Origin: Massilia pinisoli
GTDB taxonomy: Bacteria; Pseudomonadota; Gammaproteobacteria; Burkholderiales; Burkholderiaceae_D
Assembly (NCBI RefSeq): GCF_024753285.1
Contig: NZ_JANUGW010000014.1
Location: 1-64,000 of the forward strand
Direction: 5' to 3'
Length of the DNA stretch: 64,000 bases
This document shows, piece by piece, positions 46,606 through 54,769 of this stretch (positions are counted from its first letter, which is position 1; each line of letters opens with the position of its first letter). Below the pieces are notes generated by a model that was given only the letters and a program-made list of their open reading frames with translations, did no database searches and was not told where the DNA came from. A program made the position numbers and the translations under genes.

Positions 46606-47811
46606 ATGCAAGAGTTCTATAAGAAGGCGCTACTGACGCTGATTGCGCTGCTCGTCGTGGACGCGCTGCTGGCGGTCTTTTTTGTTTACCGGACCTTTCC
46701 GACACAGACGCTGTTGCCGGCGCATAGCGGGGGCAATCAGTGGCATTTCGGAACGTATTCCGATGTCGCAACTGGCGGAGCGTCGTCCGTTCGCTTGCAC
46801 GACACGTCGCGCGACCGGCTGCGGTTCGACTTCAAACTGGCGGATGCGGCCGCGTATCCTTTTGTCGCCGCGGACATGGTCGTCGATAATGACAAAGGAC
46901 AGCAGATCCACGAGGACTGGTCGAAGTTCCGTACCATTACCTTCGTTGCCAAATGTGCACCGGCCACTTCCTTGATGTTCGAGGTGTCCACCTTCGACGA
47001 AAAAGTCTCCAAGCCAGGCCGGTTCGAGACTTACCGACCACCTAGAACGTATTTTTCCTGCAGTGAACAGGGCGTGCCGGTGACCCTCGACCTGGCTCGG
47101 CTGGTTATTCCCGAATGGTGGTTTCCTACGGTGAAGGAGGACTTGGCGCGTCAGGGTTATAAACTCGACAAGGTCGCCAAAATCATGTTCGGCACCAGCA
47201 CGGCCACCCCACGCAATGTCGACGCTTATATTGAAATCAGCGAACTGACATTGCATGGCCGCGATTACCGCTATTTGGCCGCGCTGGTGGTCATAATCCT
47301 GGGTGGTTGGGTGGCATTTGGTGTATGGTTTTTCCTGGCCCATGCCCGCGCGTTGCTGGCTAGCGTGGATTCAAAAATGAAAACGAATTTGCCCTTGGTG
47401 GCCTATCGCCAGTTAACCCTGGAGCCGTACAAGGACAAGGAAAAGGCATCGGTCTTGCGGTATATCGCCAGCGCTTATACCGACCCCAAACTGGACCTGG
47501 AAGCCGTGGTGGAAGCTACCGGCGCGAACCGCTACAAAATCAATGAAGTGCTGAAATCCGAACTAGGGATGACATTCACCAGTTACGTGAATAAACTGCG
47601 GCTGACCGAGGCATCCAGGCTGCTGGCCGAAAAAAGCAGCGCCGCCGTGTCGGAAATCGCGTATCTGGTTGGCTATGCGAATGTTCCTTATTTTAACAAG
47701 CTGTTCAAGGAAGAATTTGGCTGTACGCCGAAGTCATTCCGGATGCTGGCCGCCCAGCAGCAGGAGCCCGCCGGCAGCGCCCCGTCGGAACAGGCTGCAT
47801 ACCGCGGCTGA
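46606..47811 (+). CDS. Membrane-bound AraC-type regulator with periplasmic sensor domain (copy 2)
   Basis: A 401-aa paralogue of the 39550-40713 protein with the same plan: membrane helices at about 8-28 and 222-243, a periplasmic domain of about 190 residues, and an AraC domain (about 282-385; EATGANRYKINEVLKSELG, VSEIAYLVGYANVPYFNKLF, CTPKSFRML). Shared sensor marks are DWSKFRTITFVAKC, STFDEKVSKPGRFETYRPP and LDLARLVIPEWW. Cys117 and Cys152 have the same 35-residue spacing as in copy 1. The sensor domains are less alike than the DNA-binding domains, consistent with different ligands but related target sites. It is divergent from GH27, followed by the XylR-type gene, and likely directs expression of this enzyme cluster. 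Confidence 0.85.
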   Translation: MQEFYKKALLTLIALLVVDALLAVFFVYRTFPTQTLLPAHSGGNQWHFGTYSDVATGGASSVRLHDTSRDRLRFDFKLADAAAYPFVAADMVVDNDKGQQIHEDWSKFRTITFVAKCAPATSLMFEVSTFDEKVSKPGRFETYRPPRTYFSCSEQGVPVTLDLARLVIPEWWFPTVKEDLARQGYKLDKVAKIMFGTSTATPRNVDAYIEISELTLHGRDYRYLAALVVIILGGWVAFGVWFFLAHARALLASVDSKMKTNLPLVAYRQLTLEPYKDKEKASVLRYIASAYTDPKLDLEAVVEATGANRYKINEVLKSELGMTFTSYVNKLRLTEASRLLAEKSSAAVSEIAYLVGYANVPYFNKLFKEEFGCTPKSFRMLAAQQQEPAGSAPSEQAAYRG

Positions 47812-47852
47812 ACCACTGCCGTCCAGCGCTCGCGCCGGGCGCGGACGCGCCG

Positions 47853-48127
47853 ACTATCCCACCCCTTGCCAGTCCCCACGTCGCCGGCCGATCTGCGACG
47901 GTTTTGCTGTGGCCAACATTGCTTGCAATTTCTGCGTTTTGCAAGAAATTCGATAGACAGCGATATCAGTGCCCATGAGGGACGGCCTATGTTTCATAGA
48001 TGGGCCGGATTCCGCTACAGCCCTCGGCCGTAGAAGCAAGATAAAGGCGGCAGCCCTGCTGTTGAGCCTTGCTGCCTGAGCGAAGCGAAACGCAACTGTG
48101 GAAGTCTCGGAAATGCTTTTCAAGCAC
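47853..48127 (+). repeat. Operator-like repeat R3, copy 2 (long form)
   Basis: The stretch between the AraC and XylR-type genes is repeated at 53900-54385. Shared blocks are GTCGCCGGCCGATC (47878), TTGCTTGCAATTTCTGCG with GCAAGAAATTCGAT (47928-47954), CATGAGGGACGGCCTATG (47974), and GCGAAGCGAAACGCAACTG (48079) running into the start of the XylR-type gene. The dyad lies about 160 bases upstream of that gene, consistent with autoregulation or control by the AraC proteins. Confidence 0.65.
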
Positions 48128-49252
48128 ACAAGTAACATGGACGCGACGAAAGTACGCCGTGTCGCGCTGTTATTCAACGCGAACAAGATATTCGATTACG
48201 AAGTCATTGCAGGCATTGCCGCTTATTTCGGAAGTACGCGCGCGGCATGGGACATCTTCGTTGAAGAAGATTTCCGATTGCGACTGTCCGACATCGAGCG
48301 CTGGCAAGGCGACGGCATTATCGCCAATTTCGATGACCCGGCTGTGGCAGCAGCGTTGTCGCGCTGTAGCGTACCGGTGGTCGCGGTTGGCGGTTCCTAT
48401 GCCGACCCGGCCAATTACCCGGCCGGTGTGCCCTATGTAGCGACCGACAATATCAAGCTGGTCGAACTGGCGCGCCGGCATCTGATCGATGTCGGCCTGC
48501 AGTGTTTCGCCATGTTCAGTGTTCCCGCCACCGAGGAAAACCGCTGGGCGCAGCAGCGCGAGAATGCCTTCCGCAGCCTGATGGCGGGCGACCACGTGGA
48601 AGCGGAGATATTCCGCGGCTGCGAAACGAGCGCCCATTCGTGGGACCAGGCGGTCCTGGGTCAGATTGACTGGCTGCGCCGCTTGCGCAAACCGGTTGGC
48701 ATCATCGCCGTCACGGACGCGCGTGCACGCCAGCTGATACAGGCCTGCATCATCGCCAACATCGAAGTGCCGGAACAGGTGGCGATCATCGGCATCGGCA
48801 ACGACCCGCTGGTGCGCAGGCTCACCCGCATACCGCTCAGTTCCGTGGTCCACGGTGCGCAGGAGATCGGGCGCGCGGCAGCCCAGCTGATCGAGCAGAT
48901 GCTGCACGGGGTGCGCCCGCCGAACACGCCGATCGTTGTGCCGCCGGCCGGCATCAAGGTGAACGCGTCCAGCCAGTACCAGCCGATCAAGCATCCGAAC
49001 GTGAGGCGTGCGCGCCACTTCATCCGCCAATACGCATGCCAGGGCATCAAGACCGAACAGGTGGCCGATTACGTGGGCGTCTCGCGCTCTGCGCTCGACG
49101 CCCAGTTTCGCCGGGAGCTGGGATGCAGCGTGCACGACGCGATCCTGAGCTTCAAGCGCAATGCCGCCAAGGCTGGTCTGGAAAGTGCGGACTGCAGCAT
49201 CGTTGACGCGGCGCAGGAGAGTGACCCTACGTCCGTCCAGTACATGCGCTGA
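48113..49252 (+). CDS. XylR-type regulator (LacI-like sensor plus AraC HTH), C-terminally truncated
   Basis: The protein has a periplasmic-binding-protein-like sugar sensor (about 15-280; VALLFNANKIFDYEVIAGIA, QVAIIGIGNDPLVRRLT) followed by an AraC-type domain, the build of XylR, the xylose-responsive activator. The first helix-turn-helix is intact (VADYVGVSRSALDAQFRREL). The second is damaged: a normal version would continue past SVQYM into the recognition helix and the VFRRELGCTP segment, but here it reads AQESDPTSVQYMR and stops. I could not find the missing end in other frames downstream. It may be inactive or altered. The start at 48113 is the first ATG; 48137 is possible. Confidence 0.75.
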   Translation: MLFKHTSNMDATKVRRVALLFNANKIFDYEVIAGIAAYFGSTRAAWDIFVEEDFRLRLSDIERWQGDGIIANFDDPAVAAALSRCSVPVVAVGGSYADPANYPAGVPYVATDNIKLVELARRHLIDVGLQCFAMFSVPATEENRWAQQRENAFRSLMAGDHVEAEIFRGCETSAHSWDQAVLGQIDWLRRLRKPVGIIAVTDARARQLIQACIIANIEVPEQVAIIGIGNDPLVRRLTRIPLSSVVHGAQEIGRAAAQLIEQMLHGVRPPNTPIVVPPAGIKVNASSQYQPIKHPNVRRARHFIRQYACQGIKTEQVADYVGVSRSALDAQFRRELGCSVHDAILSFKRNAAKAGLESADCSIVDAAQESDPTSVQYMR

Positions 49253-49570
49253 ATCGGGCGTGTTTTTTTGCAGCCAGCTTCTCCAATGATTGACGCCGCT
49301 GCTGCCTTCAGGCTGTGTGGCATGGCGAATCCGGCCTATTGCGGCGTCGCCGCCGGAGCTCGATCTCGATGGGTTTTAACGACATAAAAACATGTCGAGG
49401 CGAGGCTGGGCGCGTCGGGTGATGGAAGACATCACCACGTGACGTCGGCCGACGACCCCGACACAGAACGCGCGCTTTGCGCCGGTCCGGCACGGCGGCA
49501 GGGCCAGCGCGGCGGGACTACGTTGTTCTGTACCGGAGCACCTCAATCCATTCCTTCTAGAGGAGACATC
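49253..49570. other. Intergenic region upstream of GH74 lipoprotein
   Basis: No gene is seen. A T-run (49261-49268) lies just after the XylR-type stop. A short palindrome CGACAT-AAAAAC-ATGTCG occurs at 49380-49397, about 175 bases before the GH74 start, and could be a regulator site. Confidence 0.4.
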
Positions 49571-51901
49571 ATGAACAAGAAGTACAACGCCATCGTCCCG
49601 GCGCTGCTCGCGGCGCTGCTCGCCGGTTGCAGCGGAGGCAGCACGCCCCTCGGGGCATCCGGCACCGCGCTGGCCCTCGCCGCCACCACCGGCTCGGCCA
49701 CCAGCTATACAAGCGTGAAGTGGGCCGGTGGCGGCTACGTCACCGGCCTCGTCTTCCATCCGACGACCCCAGGTCTCATGTATGCACGCACCGACATCGG
49801 CGGCGCCTACCGCTGGAATAATTCGAACGGGTCGTGGACACCCATCACCGACGGTGTCGGTTTCAATGGGGGCGAGAGCGAGTTCCACGGCGTCGAAAGC
49901 ATCGGCCTCGATCCGACCAACGACCAGCTCGTCTACCTGGTCACCGGCATGTATACGAAAGGAGGCAGCGGCGACATGGTGAGCGGCCGCATCTATGCAT
50001 CGAGCAACCGCGGCCTCACCTGGACGCACTACGACCTGCCTTTCCCGGTGGGCGGCAATGAAGGCGGCCGGGCCATCGGCGAACGCCTGAAGCTCGATCC
50101 CACCAATCCGTCGACGATGTTCTACGCCTCGCGCACGGCCGGCCTGTGGAAGAGCACGAACTCCGGTCAGACGTGGACCCAGACGAGTCTGTCGACCACC
50201 ACGCTCACGTACGCCCAGGTCCAGTCTATCGGCGCCGTGAAGGGCGTCGAGCAGATCATGTTCGACAACTCGAACGTGGGTGGCGGAGCGACGACCTGGA
50301 TCATGTATGCCGCGGTCGCACCGGACTATGGCCGGGTGGCGGGCCTGACCTCGACCCTGTATAAATCCGTCAACGGCGGCTTTTCGTGGACGCCGGTGTC
50401 GGTCCCGTCGAACGTGTCCGGCTACTACATCCCGCACATGGTGCGTGCCAATGACGGCATGTACTATGTGGTATTCAACCAAAATGCGGGCGAGGGCGCC
50501 GGCGGCACCAGCTACCTCTACAAGTTCGGTGGCGTAAGCGGCAACGAGTCCTGGACCCAGCTCTCCAGCCTCACGACCGGCGGCGGCTACGGCGGTGTGT
50601 CCGTGTACGGCACGGGCTCGACGGCCCGTATCGCGCTGGCCGTAACCGGGACCTGGAGCTCCGCCGGCCCTGTCGTCCAGCTGTCCGACAATGGCGGCAG
50701 CACCTGGCGCGAAATCGCGGGCGACATGCTGCATTACGGCGGACAGTTCTGGGGCTGGATCGACGACATCGAGATTGATCCTGCCAACCGCGACCATATC
50801 ATGCACGTCACCGGTGGCGGCGTCTGGGAAACCTGGAACGCGTCGTCGGCCACGCCGAGCTGGGACTTCCCGAACAACAACCTCGAGGAGACCGCCACGC
50901 TGGCCGTCGTCACGCCGCCGGCCGGCGCGCCGTACAAGTTCGTCAACAGCGCGGGCGACATCGGGACATGGGTCCAGACGGATCTCGCGACGACGCCGAC
51001 CCGGGGTCCTCTTGCCACATGGAACAATGGTAACTACGCCGACGTGCTGTGGTCTGATCCGAATTACATCGTCGGTGCCGGCCTCAACAACTCAACCTCA
51101 GCCGTCTTCGGCTTCTGGTCCGGCGACGCCGGTAACTCGTGGTCGAACTTCGCGACCCTGCCTGCCGGCGCGGCAGCCAACTCTTCCGACAACGGGAGTA
51201 TCGTGACCACGTCTCGCAACAACGTGATCTGGGCGCCGTCCGGCTCGGTGCCATCCTATACCACGAACAATGGTGCGAGCTGGACCGCGACCAACCTGCC
51301 GGCGCCGGCAAACCCCGGCGGCTGGGCTAACGGTTATCGCCTGGTCGCCGACAGGAAGAATCCGAACAAGGTCTATGCGTACGATTCGGGTGGCGCATTT
51401 TGGGGGCCGGCGGGCAGGGTCTACGTCTCGACTGATGGCGGCCACAACTTCACGCTGAGCCAGGGTTCGGTGTCGGCGAACCTGTACCACAACAGCTTTG
51501 ATCTCACGTCGATGGTGGTCAACCCCAATGTCGAGGGCGACCTGTGGCTGGCCGACGGCAACGCCGTGTACCGCTCGACCAATTCGGGGGCGACCTGGAC
51601 CAAGCTGAACGGCTTCGCGACGGTCGGGGCCGACGGCTCGCGGGGCCAATTGCATGGCGCCAGCGTGATCGCCCTCGGCAAGGCACAGGTAGGCAGCCCA
51701 TACTCGGCCGCGATCTACGTCGTGGGTACGATGAATGGTGTTTGGGGCTTGTACCACTCCGACGATGCCGGTGCGACCTGGGCGCGATACAACGATGATA
51801 CTCACCAGTACGGTGGCATCGAGGCGATGGCGGGTGACTGGAACACCTATGGGCGCATCTACTTCAGTGGCGTCGGTCGCGGTCTGATCTACACCAACTG
51901 A
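49571..51901 (+). CDS. GH74 endo-xyloglucanase lipoprotein
   Basis: A 776-aa protein with lipobox LLAGC and then a GH74 double seven-bladed propeller. Repeated blade motifs include STNSGQTWTQT, SVNGGFSWTPV and DNGGSTWREI. The base aspartate is in ARTDIGGAYRW and the candidate acid in NSAGDIGTWV. It is a second, single-module GH74, distinct from the multimodular one at 31088, and probably surface-anchored. GH74 enzymes cut the beta-1,4-glucan backbone of xyloglucan. The ATG at 49571 has AGGAGACATC upstream. It is convergent with the Sde182-like gene across a hairpin. Confidence 0.92.
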   Translation: MNKKYNAIVPALLAALLAGCSGGSTPLGASGTALALAATTGSATSYTSVKWAGGGYVTGLVFHPTTPGLMYARTDIGGAYRWNNSNGSWTPITDGVGFNGGESEFHGVESIGLDPTNDQLVYLVTGMYTKGGSGDMVSGRIYASSNRGLTWTHYDLPFPVGGNEGGRAIGERLKLDPTNPSTMFYASRTAGLWKSTNSGQTWTQTSLSTTTLTYAQVQSIGAVKGVEQIMFDNSNVGGGATTWIMYAAVAPDYGRVAGLTSTLYKSVNGGFSWTPVSVPSNVSGYYIPHMVRANDGMYYVVFNQNAGEGAGGTSYLYKFGGVSGNESWTQLSSLTTGGGYGGVSVYGTGSTARIALAVTGTWSSAGPVVQLSDNGGSTWREIAGDMLHYGGQFWGWIDDIEIDPANRDHIMHVTGGGVWETWNASSATPSWDFPNNNLEETATLAVVTPPAGAPYKFVNSAGDIGTWVQTDLATTPTRGPLATWNNGNYADVLWSDPNYIVGAGLNNSTSAVFGFWSGDAGNSWSNFATLPAGAAANSSDNGSIVTTSRNNVIWAPSGSVPSYTTNNGASWTATNLPAPANPGGWANGYRLVADRKNPNKVYAYDSGGAFWGPAGRVYVSTDGGHNFTLSQGSVSANLYHNSFDLTSMVVNPNVEGDLWLADGNAVYRSTNSGATWTKLNGFATVGADGSRGQLHGASVIALGKAQVGSPYSAAIYVVGTMNGVWGLYHSDDAGATWARYNDDTHQYGGIEAMAGDWNTYGRIYFSGVGRGLIYTN

Positions 51902-51926
51902 GTGATATGCCCCTGACGTAGCCAAT

Positions 51927-51961
51927 GACAGTTGCGGCACCGGAAACGGGCTGCAACTGTC
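51927..51961. terminator. Bidirectional hairpin between convergent genes
   Basis: GACAGTTGC (51927-51935) pairs with GCAACTGTC (51953-51961) across a 17-base loop, between the stops of GH74 and the Sde182-like gene. No T-run on either side. Confidence 0.5.
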
Positions 51962-51984
51962 TCTCCAAAGGCCGTGTAGGATGC

Positions 51985-53427
51985 TCAGGGCGCAGACGGC
52001 ACGAAAGTGACGATAATCCGTCCGTAACGCGTCAGCGCCGGACTACCCTTATCGATCACCTTGACGATGAAGTGGGCGGTCTCCGCCTTGCTTACCACTG
52101 GCGCCTGCCCCCAAACGGTATGGTGGTTTTCCGCATACCCGAGCTTGATCTCCCCTTTGTAGCTGCCGGCTTCGGGATACTGAAACCACAGGTAGCTCAA
52201 GCTGTCTCCATCGGGGTCGGAACTGCCGGCCGCGCTCAGCATGAAGCCCTCGCCGGATTTGACGGTCAGCCGATCGCCAGGGGTGAGTTTTACGACTGGC
52301 GGATGATTCGCCCCCTTGTATGGCTTGGTGGTCCACTCCATTCGAGCTGCGAAATCGTTCTGGAAGTCTTTGCGCCAGCGCCAGATGGTGGTCCTGTACC
52401 CGGTGGAGACCTTGTCGTCGGCGTGCACGGTACGGCCAAAGTCGCTGTGGACCATCGGCCTGTAACTATCCACGGCGTTGGTCCAGATGGCATGAGGCTC
52501 TTGCAATACAGGTACGTTGCCGGTGAAGCCTTCCGGATTGGTATCTTTCAACGCAGGCGTGTAGTACTCGTAGCGCCCACCCCAACCGCCCCAGTCCGGA
52601 TGCTCGGGTGCGTTCAGGCCGTTCGGTATCAAGGACAGGAAGGATGGCGTATCGCCCTCCATGCCAAAAGAAACATCCGGATACACCGCACCCAGCGGCC
52701 CATGCCCCTGTTGAATATGCGTGGCGATCCAGTCGTTGCTTACTTCCGTGCTGTCGAAGCCAGGCTCGGTCGCGTGCATACCAGTCCAAGTGCCATTGCC
52801 ATACCCGCCGGGACTGACGATATAAAACAGATCGGGAAACCGGGTGCGTATCCAGAAACCGGAATCGTCCTGATCGGAGATCGTGTAGACGCGCAACTTC
52901 TTCACCAGGCGAGCGGTCTGCTCCGGTGTCCTGTCGTGGCTAATCCGATACAACGCTTGAGCAAGCGTATTGGCACCGCCCCAGACCGACACCCACAGGG
53001 GACGCGTATCGCTTTTCTCCAGGGCCTTGATGATGGCGTCCGATCCCGGCGAGTCCTTGCCGTCGCCGACACCTTGCATGCCGTAGACCGGCAAGCCGGA
53101 GCGCACCACGGCATTGAGCGCCTGCGCTTTCGGAAATCCCGGTTCGTGCTTCAACAAGTTGGGTTGTACCCGGCCGTAGGCGTCGATGATCGCATGGATG
53201 GATTCCGGGGCAATGCGCGACTTCTGATGCGTAGAGGTCGTGGCCACGATGCCTTCGATATCGATCTGGTTCGCGTATAGAAGCAGGCGCACGAGCGACT
53301 GGCTGTCATCGGGATCGGCCTCGATATCGGTGAGGACAATCAGGCGTTGTTTGGGTTCGTCGACGCCAAGGGCAGGCGCGCAAACCAGCAAGGCAGCCAG
53401 CATCACGGTCATTGAAAGTAGTCGCAT
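51985..53427 (-). CDS. Sde182-like secreted protein (DUF1593, nucleoside-hydrolase-like fold)
   Basis: A 480-aa protein with a signal peptide ending APALG. The main domain begins LIVLTDIEADPDDSQSLVRL, an acidic cluster like the metal site of nucleoside hydrolases, and continues with WVSVWGGANTLAQAL. These mark the DUF1593 family, named for a cellulose-binding Saccharophagus protein. The C-terminal 120 residues (PPVVKLTPGDRLTVKSGEGF, DPDGDSLSYLWFQYPEAG) are an Ig-like domain found with it. The biochemical role of the family is unsettled; plant-wall loci carry it often. The start at 53427 has GAGAG upstream. Confidence 0.85.
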   Translation of the reverse strand: MRLLSMTVMLAALLVCAPALGVDEPKQRLIVLTDIEADPDDSQSLVRLLLYANQIDIEGIVATTSTHQKSRIAPESIHAIIDAYGRVQPNLLKHEPGFPKAQALNAVVRSGLPVYGMQGVGDGKDSPGSDAIIKALEKSDTRPLWVSVWGGANTLAQALYRISHDRTPEQTARLVKKLRVYTISDQDDSGFWIRTRFPDLFYIVSPGGYGNGTWTGMHATEPGFDSTEVSNDWIATHIQQGHGPLGAVYPDVSFGMEGDTPSFLSLIPNGLNAPEHPDWGGWGGRYEYYTPALKDTNPEGFTGNVPVLQEPHAIWTNAVDSYRPMVHSDFGRTVHADDKVSTGYRTTIWRWRKDFQNDFAARMEWTTKPYKGANHPPVVKLTPGDRLTVKSGEGFMLSAAGSSDPDGDSLSYLWFQYPEAGSYKGEIKLGYAENHHTVWGQAPVVSKAETAHFIVKVIDKGSPALTRYGRIIVTFVPSAP

Positions 53428-53574
53428 CGTCTCTCTATTGAATTGGGGGCGTGTCTCGCTGGCGGGGCTGTGCACGACCGGGAACTGAACCCAGCAAACC
53501 GAATCGGTTCGGCGAAGAACGCGCCGAGCCGAACCGCATCCGCCGGAAGCCACTCACGATGTGGCGAACTGCCG

Positions 53575-53830
53575 CGCAGCCTGTCATGTGATTGTGCATG
53601 CGGCAGCTTACCGGATTGAGTCCTTCACCAGCGCAAGGAGGTCTCGGTCGCGGACTGCGTTATTACTGCCCCGGTCGATCAGGCCGCCCAGCCGACAAAT
53701 TCTCCGTTGGCCTTGAATATTTTTTCGGCCAGGTGCCAACATAGCCAGGTCTGCGCGGCGGCCGTTATCGATTCCCCCGAAATTGCTAGCAATATGCGAA
53801 AAATTGCACAAGTTGGGGATTTACAGCTAC
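53575..53830 (-). pseudogene. Relic of a GH5 gene: promoter region joined to the last 27 codons
   Basis: On the minus strand, 53830 to about 53692 matches the upstream region of the GH5 gene at 41216 (CTATGTTGGCACCTGGCCG here, CTATGCTGGCACTTGGCCG there). From about 53691 to 53608 it abruptly matches the GH5 C-terminus: GGLIDRGSNNAVRDRDLLAL here against GGLIDRGNDNAVLDPNLLDA. Even the bases after the stop match (CTGCCGCATGCACAATCACATG). Everything between, about 1.25 kb including the start codon, is deleted. It is dead as an enzyme. Confidence 0.8.
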
Positions 53831-53899
53831 GGCTCGGGTGAATGGATCGTCATGCTGCGTGAGCCGGGTAATAACACGCTATCGATTACGCGCGTTGGC

Positions 53900-54385
53900 C
53901 ATCCCACGCTTGCCAGGCTCATGTCGCCGGCCGATCCACGACGTTTCCACGCCTGGACCGTGGCATGGCAGCCATTTCTTCCCGCCCGCTTGCCCGACCT
54001 GACTCCAGCTGCCACGGCGGATTTTTGCTGTGGTCAACATTGCTTGCAATTTCTGCGGTTTGCAAGAAATTCGATTCGTGGCGATATCGGTGCTCATGAG
54101 GGACGGCCTATGCTTCACACATGGGTCGGGTTCCGCAACCGCCTCCCGGCCGCAGACGCAAGTGGCGAGGCGCCGCGGGCCTGTGCGCCGACGATCGCGT
54201 CAATCGTTGCCTTCACATCTCCTCCGTGGCGGGTTTCCGCAGCGGTTTTACCGGGCAGCTCTGGCTGCCCCTTTTTTTGGGAGCCGCCCGGCACTGGCGT
54301 ACGCGTGCGGGGGCAAGTCGCGCCGCGATCAGCCGGTAAGCGAAGCGAAACGCAACCGTGGACGTTTCGGAATGCTTGGCGTTCA
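53900..54385 (+). repeat. Operator-like repeat R3, copy 3 (long form, interrupted)
   Basis: Matches 47853-48127 block by block: GTCGCCGGCCGATC, then the core with dyad arms AATTTCT (54048-54054) and AGAAATT (54065-54071), CATGAGGGACGGCCTATG, and finally AGCGAAGCGAAACGCAACCG with TGCTT (near 54340). Extra DNA of about 70 and 150 bases interrupts it. In copy 2 this sequence leads into the XylR-type gene; here no such gene follows, so this may be the leftover 5' flank of a lost regulator copy. Confidence 0.65.
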
Positions 54386-54769
54386 GGATGGTTGTTTTAA
54401 ATATATAAAGATCAAAACATGTCAATACAGCGCCATCGAAGCAGCTGATTGACCGGTACCGATAATAAAAGCAGGGAGACAAGTCGTGCACCTCAACCCC
54501 ATTGAATGCGGCCGCGAGCGGCCCGCGGACCTTTCCATCGCCGGCCTCGTGCACATACTCGCGCGCTGTTTTTCCTGCGTTTTTGAAAACGATTTCATAA
54601 CGACAGCGAGGCAGTGCCAGTCCATACATCCTTGACCCGGAGCATCGTCCATGCCGCGAACGCGGAGCGAAGCGGGCAGGGATCAATTTTTTCTTGTCAT
54701 CGGCCCAGCCGGTGCCAAGTAATTTCAGCGAGCAAAAAAGAAAGGGACATTCCAATGAGGAGACATACC
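54386..54769. promoter_or_regulatory. Upstream region of the lipoprotein/TonB receptor pair
   Basis: No gene is seen. An AT-rich stretch (TTTTAAATATATAAAG near 54391) contrasts with the GC-rich surroundings and is a plausible promoter region. The ATG choices for the lipoprotein, 54755 and 54770, are discussed there. Confidence 0.4.
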
